A DNA stretch of 39,033 bases. Origin: Actinomycetes bacterium (lineage in GTDB: Bacteria > Actinomycetota > Thermoleophilia > BMS3ABIN01). The notes below the pieces were generated by a model. It was not told the DNA's origin, ran no database searches, and saw only the letters and a list, made by a program, of their open reading frames with translations. Each line of letters begins with the position of its first letter. Within the stretch, counting starts at the first letter, position 1. Location of the stretch: assembly GCA_021790115.1 (NCBI GenBank), contig JAJYIM010000019.1, positions 1 through 39,033 on the forward strand. Direction: 5' to 3'. Positions 1 through 9,151 of this stretch are shown one piece after another. The translations under genes and the position numbers were made by a program.

Positions 1-128
1 GGACGCAGGAGTAAAAAGCCCGCAGTCGTACCCGCTGCGGTACGTCGAGGACTTTTTGCTCCGAGGACGCCGCCCATCGACTTTGCAGCCGGCCGCAGCA
101 GAATGCGTCTACCGGGATAAGCTCTTAG
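1..128. repeat. Second copy of the element core, truncated by the window start, with a different right arm
   Basis: 1-104 matches 32657-32760 with 3 mismatches by eye; right arm GCCGCAGCAGAATGCGTCTACCGGGATAAGCTCTTAG differs from the other copy but matches 37245-37281. Confidence 0.85.
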
Positions 129-131
129 CTT

Positions 132-1067
132 TCAGGACTCACGCACAGCCGCCAGAATCTCACTGCCGCCGTTTGCGTACACCCTCTTGGCCAGCGTCTC
201 GCCCAACTGCTCGGCTTCTGCAGCCGGCCCTTCGATGTAGTCGCGCACGGCGCTGGCGCCGTCGAGGGAACCAAGGTAGGCGCTCAGCGACAGCCTGCCG
301 CCCTCTACCCGGCCGTGGGCGCCAATCGGCACCTGGCAGCCGCCCTCCAGCCATCGCATCAGCGCCCGCTCGGCGCGCACGCAGGCCGCCGCCGCCTCGT
401 CATTGTGAACACGGATCAGCTGGCTGACAGGGGCATCATCCCTGCGCACTTCGATGGCGATCACGCCCTGTCCCACCGCCGGCAACAGCTCGTCGAGGGA
501 AAAATAAAACGCGATCCGCTTATCTTTCTCAAGCCTCTTTACGCCTGCCGCCGCCAGAATGGTGCCGTCAAGGCCCTGCTCTGATATTTTCCTGATCCTG
601 GTATCAACATTTCCTCTTATGTCAACGATATTCAGGTCGGGCCGCAGCGAGAGCAGCTGTGAGCGGCGCCGCAGGCTGCTGGTGCCAATCTTGCCACCGG
701 CAGGAATCCCCTTAAGGCTGCCGGCGCTGCCGACAAAGATGTCGCGGGGGTCCTCGCGGCTACCGAAAGCGCCAACAATGAGGCCGTCAGGCAAAACCGT
801 GGGCAGGTCCTTGGCGCTGTGCACGGCCATATCAATCTCGCCTTCAAGCAGGGCTGTCTCGATTTCCTTGACAAAAAGGCCCCTGTCGCCGATCCCGGCC
901 AGGGGCGAGTCCAGGATCTTGTCGCCGGAGGTGGTTATTTTCCTGATCTTGACCGAAAGGTCAATATTGTTTCTTTGCAGCGTCCAGGCCACCTGACGCG
1001 CCTGAAACATGGCCAACTCACTGCCGCGGGTGCCAATCACCACACCCCTGGCGCTCTCAGTGCTCAT
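132..1067 (-). CDS. hemC: Hydroxymethylbilane synthase (porphobilinogen deaminase)
   Basis: 311-aa ORF; VVIGTRGSELAMFQARQV N-terminus, KDLPTVLPDGL, GTSSLRRRSQL and GGCQVPIGAHG motifs typical of HemC. Confidence 0.96.
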   Translation of the reverse strand: MSTESARGVVIGTRGSELAMFQARQVAWTLQRNNIDLSVKIRKITTSGDKILDSPLAGIGDRGLFVKEIETALLEGEIDMAVHSAKDLPTVLPDGLIVGAFGSREDPRDIFVGSAGSLKGIPAGGKIGTSSLRRRSQLLSLRPDLNIVDIRGNVDTRIRKISEQGLDGTILAAAGVKRLEKDKRIAFYFSLDELLPAVGQGVIAIEVRRDDAPVSQLIRVHNDEAAAACVRAERALMRWLEGGCQVPIGAHGRVEGGRLSLSAYLGSLDGASAVRDYIEGPAAEAEQLGETLAKRVYANGGSEILAAVRES

Positions 1068-2382
1068 CTTTCTCCAAGTGATGCAGCTGCCGGGCGCCTT
1101 CTGCTGTTTTTTTATGTCCGTTCAATTTAAACAGGCGCCGCATTGATTCCACGTACAGGTAACCGCCACGCTCATTTGAGGCCCGCTTCAGCTCAACCGT
1201 GGGCTCGTGCAATATTTTGTTGACGATGCCGGCGGCCATCGCTTCGATGCGGTTCCTGTCCTTTTCAGAGAGGTTACCGTCAAACCTGGCCAAGGCCTTC
1301 GCCACTTCCGCCTGCCTGACCGCCTCGGCCATTTCCCGCAGCGCCGTGATTGTCGGCACCACATCCAGGCTCGCAAGCCACTGGCTGAAATTCTCCACTT
1401 CCTGATTAATAATTTTCTCCGCCTTTTCCGCTTCCTTGGCGCGGGCGACGGCATTCGCCCGGGCCATCTCGTTCAAATCATCAATATCAAACAGGAAGGC
1501 GTTGTTGACATCGTTGACGCCGGGGTCGATGTCACGGGGAACCGCGATATCAATAAAGAAAATCGGCAGATTGTGGCGGCGGCGCAGAGCGCGCTCGACC
1601 TCGCCCTTGCGCAGGACATAGTGGGGCGAGCCGGTCGAGCTGATGACGATATCGGCCAGCGGCAGGTAATCAACCAGGTCGTCATAGGGGATGGCTTTGC
1701 CATGGAACTTGTCCGCCAGCGCTTCGGCGCGGCTGAGCGTGCGGTTGCCCACCAGGATTGTGGCGATCCCCTGGGAAAGCAGGTGGGTGGCAGTCAGTTC
1801 GCTCATCTTGCCGGCGCCCAGCAACAGGACCGCCTTTCCTCCCAGATCCTCAAACACTTTTTTGGCCATCTCCACAGCCACAGATGACACCGAAACAGGA
1901 TTCTCGCCAATCGCGGTTTCGGTCCGGATGCGTTTGCCCACTTCCAGCGCATGCCGGAACAGCCGGTTTAAAAGAACGCTGGTGCTTTCCTGTTTGTGCG
2001 CCAGGCGGTAGGCGTCCTTGATCTGCCCCATGATCTGGGCTTCGCCGACAACCATGGAGTCAAGGCTGCCGGCCACCCGGTAGAGATGGCGCACGGCGCC
2101 ATCCCCCTCGTGAAAATATGAACACTCTTCCAGTCCATCAACAGGGACTTCGCCAATCAGCGCCAGCGACGCCAGGATTTCCTTTTGGCCGGCCTCCGGC
2201 CGCGCGGCCACTACATACACCTCCGTGCGGTTGCAAGTGGAAAGCGGAACTATCTCCAGCACACCATTTCCGTCAAGGAGCCGTCGCGAGAGCGCCCCGC
2301 ACTTCTCCTCGCTTAAGGAAACCTTTTCGCGCAGCTCGACGGGAGCTGTCTTGTGGTTTATGCCAAGTACCGCGAGATGCAT
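1057..2382 (-). CDS. hemA: Glutamyl-tRNA reductase
   Basis: 441-aa ORF; LGINHKTAPVELREK, STCNRTEVY, GEAQIMGQIKDAY, GAGKMSELTA motifs; overlaps hemC by 11 nt. Confidence 0.96.
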   Translation of the reverse strand: MHLAVLGINHKTAPVELREKVSLSEEKCGALSRRLLDGNGVLEIVPLSTCNRTEVYVVAARPEAGQKEILASLALIGEVPVDGLEECSYFHEGDGAVRHLYRVAGSLDSMVVGEAQIMGQIKDAYRLAHKQESTSVLLNRLFRHALEVGKRIRTETAIGENPVSVSSVAVEMAKKVFEDLGGKAVLLLGAGKMSELTATHLLSQGIATILVGNRTLSRAEALADKFHGKAIPYDDLVDYLPLADIVISSTGSPHYVLRKGEVERALRRRHNLPIFFIDIAVPRDIDPGVNDVNNAFLFDIDDLNEMARANAVARAKEAEKAEKIINQEVENFSQWLASLDVVPTITALREMAEAVRQAEVAKALARFDGNLSEKDRNRIEAMAAGIVNKILHEPTVELKRASNERGGYLYVESMRRLFKLNGHKKTAEGARQLHHLEKDEH

Positions 2383-2990
2383 TTGTCGATCTCCGCCTGG
2401 GCGGCTGTGTCGCCGCCGGCTTTAAGCGCCGCGGCCAGGTCCAGCGCCGCCAGCTCGGTCAGGCACTTCTGCTTTTCTTCCTTGTTGTGAATTTGGCTCA
2501 GAACCCGCCGGCGCGCCTTTCCCCACAGCTCCAGCGCCCGGCCCCACTGCTCCGGAAACTGCTCCTGAAGCTGCCGCCGCAGCCGCCGGGAAAGGGCCGG
2601 CAGCTCCCCGCCGGTGGATACGGAAATCATCAGCTCTCCGCGCCGGATGACTGAGGGAACGTAAAAATTGCACTGCCCGGGCTTGTCAACCATGTTAAGC
2701 AGCATGTGCCTGCCGCGCGCTTCTTCCTCTACAGCGCGGTTGGTGGTGTCGTCGTCGGTTGCGGCAATCGCCAGGAAGGCGCCACCCAAGTCGCCCCAGC
2801 GGTAAGGACGGGCCACATATTCAAACCGTCCATGCAGCCCGGTAAACCCATCATCAAGCACGGGAGCAATCACCTTTACCTCAGCTTCGCACTCCAGCAG
2901 GCTTTCAGTTTTGCGCAGCGCCACCCGGCCGCCGCCGACGATCACGCAAAGGCGGCCGCCTACCTTGAGGTTGACAGGATAAAGAGCCAT
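2358..2990 (-). CDS. Precorrin-2 dehydrogenase / sirohydrochlorin ferrochelatase-like (siroheme synthase, CysG N-terminal type)
   Basis: 210 aa; YPVNLKVGGRLCVIVGGGRVALRKTESLLE, ATDDDTTNRAV, NMVDKPGQCNFYVPSVIRRGELMISVSTGGELPALSRRLR. Confidence 0.92.
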   Translation of the reverse strand: MALYPVNLKVGGRLCVIVGGGRVALRKTESLLECEAEVKVIAPVLDDGFTGLHGRFEYVARPYRWGDLGGAFLAIAATDDDTTNRAVEEEARGRHMLLNMVDKPGQCNFYVPSVIRRGELMISVSTGGELPALSRRLRRQLQEQFPEQWGRALELWGKARRRVLSQIHNKEEKQKCLTELAALDLAAALKAGGDTAAQAEIDKCISRYLA

Positions 2991-2999
2991 CGACCCTTC

Positions 3000-4061
3000 C
3001 TAGGCAGAAGCATAGGTATGAAGACCCGACAGCAGGTAGTTAACTCCAAGGTAGGTAAATAGCACAATAACTATGCCGAGCACGGCAATCACAGCAGAGT
3101 GGCGCCCCCGCCATCCCCAGGTTAGCCGGGTATGGAGATAGGCGCCGTAAAACAGCCAGGTAATCAGCGACCAGGTCTCCTTGGGATCCCAGGACCAGTA
3201 ACGCCCCCATGCCTTGTCGGCCCAGATGGCGCCGGTGATGATGCCAATCGTGACCATCGGGAAACCAAAAGCGATCGCCCTGTAGCTGACCTCGTCCAGA
3301 ACGTCAAGCGAAGGCAGGCGCCTGGCAAACCCCGGCTTGGAAGCGCCTTTGCCGGCCAGAAACCCGAGCAAGACGCCAATCGCCAGGCCGATGCCGCCGC
3401 CGCCAATGATTTTGATGATATCGGTGCCGGAATACTGGTTTGAGTGCTCCTTGGTGACCGGGTCGACGATGTCCAGCGGATGGGCCCAGACCCCGAAGCC
3501 CAGCCAGAGGCCGACAGCGAGGCCAAGCACAGAGAACATGATTACAAAGGCGATCACCACATTCTGGTAATGCTTTTTGAGCAGGTGCTCCTGGATGATA
3601 TAGAAGAATCCCGCCCCGAACGCCAGGGCAAAGAAACCATAGGAAAGCATGGCGATCGATACGTGAATCCAGAGCCAGTAGCTCTGCAGGGCCGGCACCA
3701 GCGGGTTGGGCCCCTTGTTCAGCACCAGGGCGATGCTGGCAATGATAAAGGCGGTCGGGACCACGACGGCGCCGGCCGCCCGGATCGCGTATATCCTCTC
3801 CATGATCAGGTAAAAAAGAACAATGCCCCAGCTAAACACGGCCAGCGACTCATACGAGTCGGACATGGGGGCGTGGCCTGAATCAACCCACCGGAATATC
3901 AGCGCCATCGTATGGGCAAACAGGCCCAGCACCAGCAGCATTGTCCCCAACTGGCCGGCCTTCTGGCTGTTTGAGATCAGATGCCAGATATATACGCCGC
4001 TGGCCACCAGGTACGTAAGAACAGTGACTATAAATAAGATTTCCTCAAGCTTAACTATCAT
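3000..4061 (-). CDS. Cytochrome c biogenesis protein CcsA/ResC family (CcsB-type)
   Basis: 353-aa multi-TM protein with the heme-handling motif WGRYWSWDPKETWSLITWLFYGAYLHTR; adjacent to a ResB homologue. Confidence 0.94.
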   Translation of the reverse strand: MIVKLEEILFIVTVLTYLVASGVYIWHLISNSQKAGQLGTMLLVLGLFAHTMALIFRWVDSGHAPMSDSYESLAVFSWGIVLFYLIMERIYAIRAAGAVVVPTAFIIASIALVLNKGPNPLVPALQSYWLWIHVSIAMLSYGFFALAFGAGFFYIIQEHLLKKHYQNVVIAFVIMFSVLGLAVGLWLGFGVWAHPLDIVDPVTKEHSNQYSGTDIIKIIGGGGIGLAIGVLLGFLAGKGASKPGFARRLPSLDVLDEVSYRAIAFGFPMVTIGIITGAIWADKAWGRYWSWDPKETWSLITWLFYGAYLHTRLTWGWRGRHSAVIAVLGIVIVLFTYLGVNYLLSGLHTYASA

Positions 4062-5250
4062 CTGCCCCGGCCTCCTGCCCTATTCTCAATTTAATGTCAG
4101 CGGTTATGCGTTCAAAGTCGCGCTTGAATCCCAGCTTGGACCGGTTTGTCCGGCCACCGATCAGCAACCGGCCTGACTTGCCCAGCTTCAGCCAGATCCG
4201 CCGGTGCGGGAAATAAAGAGCCAGCGTGATTGACCCCATCATCAGAAAGGCGCCGATGTAAACCAGCGTCTTGCCAGGGTAGTGATTCACTTCCAGGATT
4301 GACACCACGGTCCCGTCGCTGGATTGATTAAAGCTGGCCTGATAAAAATTGATGCCATTAAGTTCAAGCGGGTCATTGACCTGAATTGTCTTCCTTTGGA
4401 TTGATTTCCCGTTTTGGAAAATCTCCAGGTCGGTGGAATACAGCGACGGACGCAGGTCAAAAGGCTGGCCGACGATATTGCCGCCGTCATTGATGTCCCT
4501 GACCACGGTCCCGTCCATCAGCTGCCTGACCTGCACGGTGCGGCCGTCATCAAGCAAGGCCTTGCCGACGAATTGCATATCGAAACGATGGTTCTCAACC
4601 TGCATATTTGAGTGGGGGACATTGACAAGCTGCCCATTTGGAACCGAAAGCGTGTAGTCGAAACCAAAGAGGCCGCCCAGGACGGCGCCGGCGGCGATCA
4701 GTAAAAAACTCAAATGAAAAGAGACGGAGGCCAGGCCGGAGAAACGGCCCTTCTGCGCCAGCATCGACCCTGTCTTGCCTGTTTTAATGCGGTAATGGCG
4801 CCGGCGCAATACTTCGGCGGCGGCCGCTACGCTGCTGCCGCCGGCAAAGGACTCCGCCAGCGGCTGGTTGGCAACAAAAGCATCCTTGACGTCAATGCGG
4901 GGCTTGAAGACATGTTTGACGGTCGTGGGCAGCCGGTTAAAGATGCAGGCAGACAGGCTGAGGACAAGCAGGCCGAGTACAGACAGAAACCACCACGAAT
5001 AGTACATGTTGAAAAGACCAAGCGTGTTGTAAAAATCATATAAGGGGCTTTTGGGCCAGTCCGAATTTAAGACATCCTGTCCTTGCGGCAGGATGGTTCC
5101 GATGATCGAGAGAATGGCGATGACAAACAGCAGCGTCAGCGCCAGCTTCATGGAAATCAGAAAATGGAAAATCCTTTTCCCCGCGGAAAGCTGGGGTTTC
5201 GAGGCTTTCTTGGGCAGAGCAGCTATATTTTCAGAATTTGCTTCTTGCAA
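4051..5250 (-). CDS. resB: Cytochrome c biogenesis protein ResB
   Basis: ResB-like: FLISMKLALTLLFVIAILSIIGTILPQG, SWWFLSVLGLLVLSLSACIFNRLP, DPLELNGINFYQASF. The ORF is open to 5445 but upstream sequence is non-conserved; TTG at 5250 or ATG at 5151 are plausible starts. Confidence 0.85.
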   Translation of the reverse strand: MQEANSENIAALPKKASKPQLSAGKRIFHFLISMKLALTLLFVIAILSIIGTILPQGQDVLNSDWPKSPLYDFYNTLGLFNMYYSWWFLSVLGLLVLSLSACIFNRLPTTVKHVFKPRIDVKDAFVANQPLAESFAGGSSVAAAAEVLRRRHYRIKTGKTGSMLAQKGRFSGLASVSFHLSFLLIAAGAVLGGLFGFDYTLSVPNGQLVNVPHSNMQVENHRFDMQFVGKALLDDGRTVQVRQLMDGTVVRDINDGGNIVGQPFDLRPSLYSTDLEIFQNGKSIQRKTIQVNDPLELNGINFYQASFNQSSDGTVVSILEVNHYPGKTLVYIGAFLMMGSITLALYFPHRRIWLKLGKSGRLLIGGRTNRSKLGFKRDFERITADIKLRIGQEAGADDS

Positions 5251-5651
5251 GGAGCTAACCGGGAACGGGCGCCCGCAAGTAAGAGGCGCGGCGCCGCCAG
5301 CCGGCGGCACGGGACGGTGCACGCACATCTGCCAGTGACAACGGAGGAATCTCACGCAGCGAACGCTGCGCCGTATTCCAGGAAGCACAAAAACCTGCTG
5401 CCATAAATGTAAACCCGTGACGCTTGGATGAACAATGTTCCCCACCCGGCCGCGGCAGTTTCCTTTCTGGCGCTGCGGCTGCGAACCCTTGTCCGGCGGT
5501 TCTTCCCAAGAACTTGAGGAATAATAGAACCTTGATTATTATGCGCTTCATCTTGCTGAAATTCAAATGCAGTTTCCCGCTTGGGCAGGCGGCTGGTGAT
5601 ACCTGCCCGGGTAAATAAACCGGACGGGCCCTAACGCCGTCGAGCCCGGCG

Positions 5652-6164
5652 CTATTCAACAAAATATTTCATGCTGATTTTTTTAAATTCGCGGCTGCTG
5701 AAAAGAAGCTCATAAATTCCGACTCCTACCTCCCCGGACAGCCGGGCGGCAACCCGCTCGCATTCCTCAGCGCTGGCGCCATGAATCATGGCGAACAGGT
5801 TAAAATTCCATTTTTCCGCCCGGGGGCGTTGGTAACAGTGGCTGACTTCATCGGCTGCGGAAAGCGCCCGCCCGACTTCTTCGGCGCGCTCTTCCGGCAC
5901 GTCCCAAGCGCTCATGGCATTGGCGGTGTAACCCAGGCGCTGGTGCCGCACCATCGCCCCAAACCGGCGGATAGTTCCATTCTGCTTCCACTGCGCCACT
6001 GTGGCAAGGACTTCTTCCGGCGCCATCTCCGCCTCAGCCGCAACAGCGGCAAACGGTCGCGGAGACAGAGGAATGCTCTCTTGCAAGAGCCTCACGAGCC
6101 GTTGCTGCCGCCCGCTTAAACTCTTGTCATCATTTATTATGCCATTATTCGGATTCATCATCAC
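5652..6164 (-). CDS. ahbB: Siroheme decarboxylase subunit, AhbB-like (Lrp/AsnC family)
   Basis: 170 aa; GTIRRFGAMVRHQRLGYTANAMSAWDVPEE, VSHCYQRPRAEKWNFNLFAMIHG signatures; next to an AhbA-like gene. Confidence 0.88.
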   Translation of the reverse strand: MMMNPNNGIINDDKSLSGRQQRLVRLLQESIPLSPRPFAAVAAEAEMAPEEVLATVAQWKQNGTIRRFGAMVRHQRLGYTANAMSAWDVPEERAEEVGRALSAADEVSHCYQRPRAEKWNFNLFAMIHGASAEECERVAARLSGEVGVGIYELLFSSREFKKISMKYFVE

Positions 6165-6167
6165 CGT

Positions 6168-6623
6168 TTATTCATCAATCACCGGCAAGTCAACCTGAAT
6201 TTTAAACAGCCGCGTCGCCGGCAGGTCCAGGATGGGCCCAACGCCGGCGGCATCCTCAATCTCGCTGAGTATCTCCCGGATGCGGGCGCGGCTGGGGGCA
6301 ATCAGCGTAAACCAGACATTGTAATAGTGGTTGCGCTCATAATTATGCGTGACGTTGTGGTAGGAATTGATCGCCGCGACCGCGGCCGCGAGTTTTTCCG
6401 GCGGCACGTGCGCGGCGCAGAGGGTGCTGGTGTAACCAAGCCGGCGCGAGTCAAAGGACGCTCCCAGGCGGCGGATCTCGCCCGATTCCATGATGGCCCC
6501 GATCCGCCCGATCACTTCGTCCTCGCCGATGCCAAGTTTATCGCCGATGACGGCGTAGGGGCGGTCGGTGATGGGAAAATCCGCCTGTATTAAAGTTATC
6601 AGCTTTTTGTCGGTTTCATCCAT
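6168..6623 (-). CDS. ahbA: Siroheme decarboxylase subunit, AhbA-like (Lrp/AsnC family)
   Basis: 151 aa; GEIRRLGASFDSRRLGYTSTLCAAHVP, YHNVTHNYERNHYYNVWFTLIA. Confidence 0.88.
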   Translation of the reverse strand: MDETDKKLITLIQADFPITDRPYAVIGDKLGIGEDEVIGRIGAIMESGEIRRLGASFDSRRLGYTSTLCAAHVPPEKLAAAVAAINSYHNVTHNYERNHYYNVWFTLIAPSRARIREILSEIEDAAGVGPILDLPATRLFKIQVDLPVIDE

Positions 6624-6677
6624 GGCTAAGTTTCGAGTTTCAAGTCCCTTCGTTCATGTTTGGCCTGGAGCCTCGAG

Positions 6678-7829
6678 CTATTTCTTCCTCGCCTTTGGCT
6701 CATAGATGCAGTACGGCTCTTCTGCGAGGTAGTCCCCAGTCACTTCGTATGCGCGGGCGCGGCAGCCCCCGCAAAAGCGGCGGTACTCGCAGTAGCCGCA
6801 CCGGCCGTGATAGCCGTCCAGGTCCCGCATCTGCTTAAATACCGGCGAGTTAAGCCAGACATCGCCAAAAGTTTGCCTGTTTAAATCGCCGCAGCTAACG
6901 TCAAGGAAGCCGCAGATTCTGACCTCCCCCCGGTAAGAGATAAAGCAAAAACCCTGGCCGCCGAGGCAGCCCTTGCTGACGGCGTCCATGCCGTGCGTCT
7001 CTACCGTGACTTTCTCGCCGTCCGCATGGGCGCGCTGCCGCAATATCCGGTAATAATGAGGGGCGCAGGTAGGTTTGAAATTAAGCGGCAGCTTGCCCCG
7101 CTGGTCATAGACCCAGTTGAGCGTCTCCTCGTACTGTTCCGGGGAAAGTTCCTGATCGGCCAGTTCCTTGCCCCGCCCGGTCGGCACCAGCAGAAAAGGG
7201 TGGAAGGCTACCGCCCCCAGGTCAATCGCCAGTCTGAGAATATCCGGCAGCTCGGCTAAGTTTACTTTTGTCACAGTTGTGTTAATCTGGAATTCAATTC
7301 CCGCCTTTTTGGCCGCCTCGATTCCTCTCATAACTTCATCGAAGGCCCCGCCCACCCGGCGAAAATCGTCGTGCGTTTTGGCGGTGGCGCCGTCAATGCT
7401 GAGCGAGATGCGGTCAATTCCTGCTTCCTTGAGCCGCTTGGCGCTCTGCTGGTCAAGGAGCGTGCCACAGGGCGACATCACCATTTTCAGGCCTTTCTCC
7501 GTCCCGTAACTGGCAATCTCATAAACGCTTTCGCGCATCATCGGATCGCCGCCGGTAAGGATTACAATCGGCCGGCCCGTTTCCGCAATCTCATCAATCA
7601 CGCGAAAACATTTTTCGGTGGAAAGCTCGCCGGGGTAAGGCCCCTTGTCGGCGGCGGCGCGGCAGTGGCGACAGGAGAGATTGCACCGGCGGGTGACTTC
7701 CCAGGCAACTAGGCGGATGGTAGATGGTGGATGGTAGATGGTAGACTTTGAATGGTCTTTGGATCTTTGAAAATGAGCTGCCATATCTGCCATGTAATTC
7801 TGTAAAAAGCCTGTTTGATGCTTACTCAA
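6678..7829 (-). CDS. ahbD: Radical SAM heme synthase, AhbD-like (Fe-coproporphyrin III oxidative decarboxylase)
   Basis: CNLSCRHC radical SAM motif, C-terminal SPASM-like cysteines (GCLGGQGFCFISYRGEVRICGF; CGYCEYRRFCGGCRARAYEVTGD), TGRGKEL, FKPTCAPHYYRI; in an ahb cluster. Start (TTG 7829, ATG 7793 or ATG 7784) uncertain. Confidence 0.87.
   Translation of the reverse strand: MSKHQTGFLQNYMADMAAHFQRSKDHSKSTIYHPPSTIRLVAWEVTRRCNLSCRHCRAAADKGPYPGELSTEKCFRVIDEIAETGRPIVILTGGDPMMRESVYEIASYGTEKGLKMVMSPCGTLLDQQSAKRLKEAGIDRISLSIDGATAKTHDDFRRVGGAFDEVMRGIEAAKKAGIEFQINTTVTKVNLAELPDILRLAIDLGAVAFHPFLLVPTGRGKELADQELSPEQYEETLNWVYDQRGKLPLNFKPTCAPHYYRILRQRAHADGEKVTVETHGMDAVSKGCLGGQGFCFISYRGEVRICGFLDVSCGDLNRQTFGDVWLNSPVFKQMRDLDGYHGRCGYCEYRRFCGGCRARAYEVTGDYLAEEPYCIYEPKARKK
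7713..7745. repeat. GATGGTRGATGGT repeat within the 5' part of the ahbD ORF
   Basis: gcggatggtagatggtggatggtagatggtaga, translated on the minus strand as STIYHPPSTIR. Confidence 0.8.
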
Positions 7830-7912
7830 GATTTCCCGGCTGGGTGGGCCATTTGCCCACTCGCCCCGAAAGGCTTATCCAGTATCTGCCATCCGCCATC
7901 TAGCATTCGCTT

Positions 7913-9109
7913 TTAGATCTCCTCATCTGTGAGATAGCAGGCGGGGTCGGGCGCCCAGGGGTCGTTGTAAACCAGGTCGGCGCGCACGCGCAGGGCGCCG
8001 CCGCAGGCGCCAAACCATTTACACTGCCGGCAACGGCCGTGAATGTGGCCGGCGCGGTCCTTCAGCCCCGCCATCAGCGGGTCGGACGTGTCCATCCAGA
8101 TCTCGCTAAAGGGACGCTCGCGCACATTGCCAAAGCTGTAATGCATCCAGAACTGGTCCGGGTGCACGTTTCCCTTAAAGTCAATGTCGCCAAAGCCGAC
8201 GCCGGAGCTGTACATGCCGCCGCCGTTCCACTCCAGCAGCCGCATCACCGCCTGGGCGCGCTCTGGCGCTTCAGCGAGCAGCTTCATGTAGAGGTAAATG
8301 CCGTCCACGTGATTATCGACGGTGAGAATGTCCTTCTCCAGGCCGCGGTCATGCATATCCTTGGTGCGCGCCAGAATGATGTCCAGGGCGTCGCGGGTTT
8401 CTGCGTGGGTGAGGTCATCGCTCTCCTTGCCCCGGCCCGAATAGACAAGATGGTAGAAACATGCCCGGTCGATCCCCTCCGCCTCGATGAAATCAAAGAT
8501 CCGGTTCAGGTCAGTGTAATTGTGGCGTGTCAGCGTCAGGCGCAGGCCCACCCGTTGCCCCGCCTCCTTGCAGTTGCGGAAACCGCCCATTGCCTTGGCG
8601 AACGCGCCTTTTTGCCCGCGGAAAGCGTCATTGATGTCACCAATGCCGTCCAGGCTGATGCCGACATAAGTGAAACCGAGGTCCTTGATCCGCCGTGCCA
8701 CTTCTGGGGTAATCAGGGTTCCGTTGGTTGAAAGTGTGGGCCGGATGCCGAGCGTGACCGCGTGCCCGGCCAGCTCGAACAGGTCCTTGCGCATCAGCGG
8801 CTCGCCGCCGGAAAAAAGCAGCGCCGGGATCTGGAAGCGGGCCAGGTCCTCGATCAGCGCCCTGCCTTCTTCGGTGCTGAGCTCGCCCTCGTACTTCCTG
8901 GCCTCTGAATCCGTGTAACAATGAACGCATTTGAGGTTGCAGGTGCGGCTGGTGTTCCAGGCGACCACCGGGCGGCGCTCGGCCGCGGACCTGGGCCGCC
9001 GCGGAATATAGGGCGCGCCCGACATCTCCTTCCCCTTGTGCCCACGCCCGTAGCGGAGGGAGTCCGCGGGGGTATCACGGTCGCAATAAAGACGGGTGAT
9101 GTCAATCAT
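7913..9109 (-). CDS. ahbC: Radical SAM 12,18-didecarboxysiroheme deacetylase, AhbC-like
   Basis: N-terminus MIDITRLYCDRDTPADSLRYGR, VAWNTSRTCNLKCVHCYTDSEA, SPASM-like C-terminus CRQCKWFGACGGALRVRA; in an ahb cluster. Confidence 0.87.
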   Translation of the reverse strand: MIDITRLYCDRDTPADSLRYGRGHKGKEMSGAPYIPRRPRSAAERRPVVAWNTSRTCNLKCVHCYTDSEARKYEGELSTEEGRALIEDLARFQIPALLFSGGEPLMRKDLFELAGHAVTLGIRPTLSTNGTLITPEVARRIKDLGFTYVGISLDGIGDINDAFRGQKGAFAKAMGGFRNCKEAGQRVGLRLTLTRHNYTDLNRIFDFIEAEGIDRACFYHLVYSGRGKESDDLTHAETRDALDIILARTKDMHDRGLEKDILTVDNHVDGIYLYMKLLAEAPERAQAVMRLLEWNGGGMYSSGVGFGDIDFKGNVHPDQFWMHYSFGNVRERPFSEIWMDTSDPLMAGLKDRAGHIHGRCRQCKWFGACGGALRVRADLVYNDPWAPDPACYLTDEEI

Positions 9110-9151
9110 GCCATATCTTTCTCAAAATCCGGGCCGGGCCACTGCCCGCGG

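Noticed and set aside
56-427. Plus-strand 123-aa ORF
   Set aside because: Antisense to hemC and the repeat; low-complexity Arg/Pro-rich product typical of spurious high-GC ORFs.
1207-1887. 226-aa plus-strand ORF opposite hemA
   Set aside because: Antisense shadow of a well-supported conserved gene; no recognisable domain.
5251-5445. N-terminal extension of the resB ORF
   Set aside because: Non-conserved composition and overlap with another frame; the recognisable ResB sequence starts near 5190-5151.
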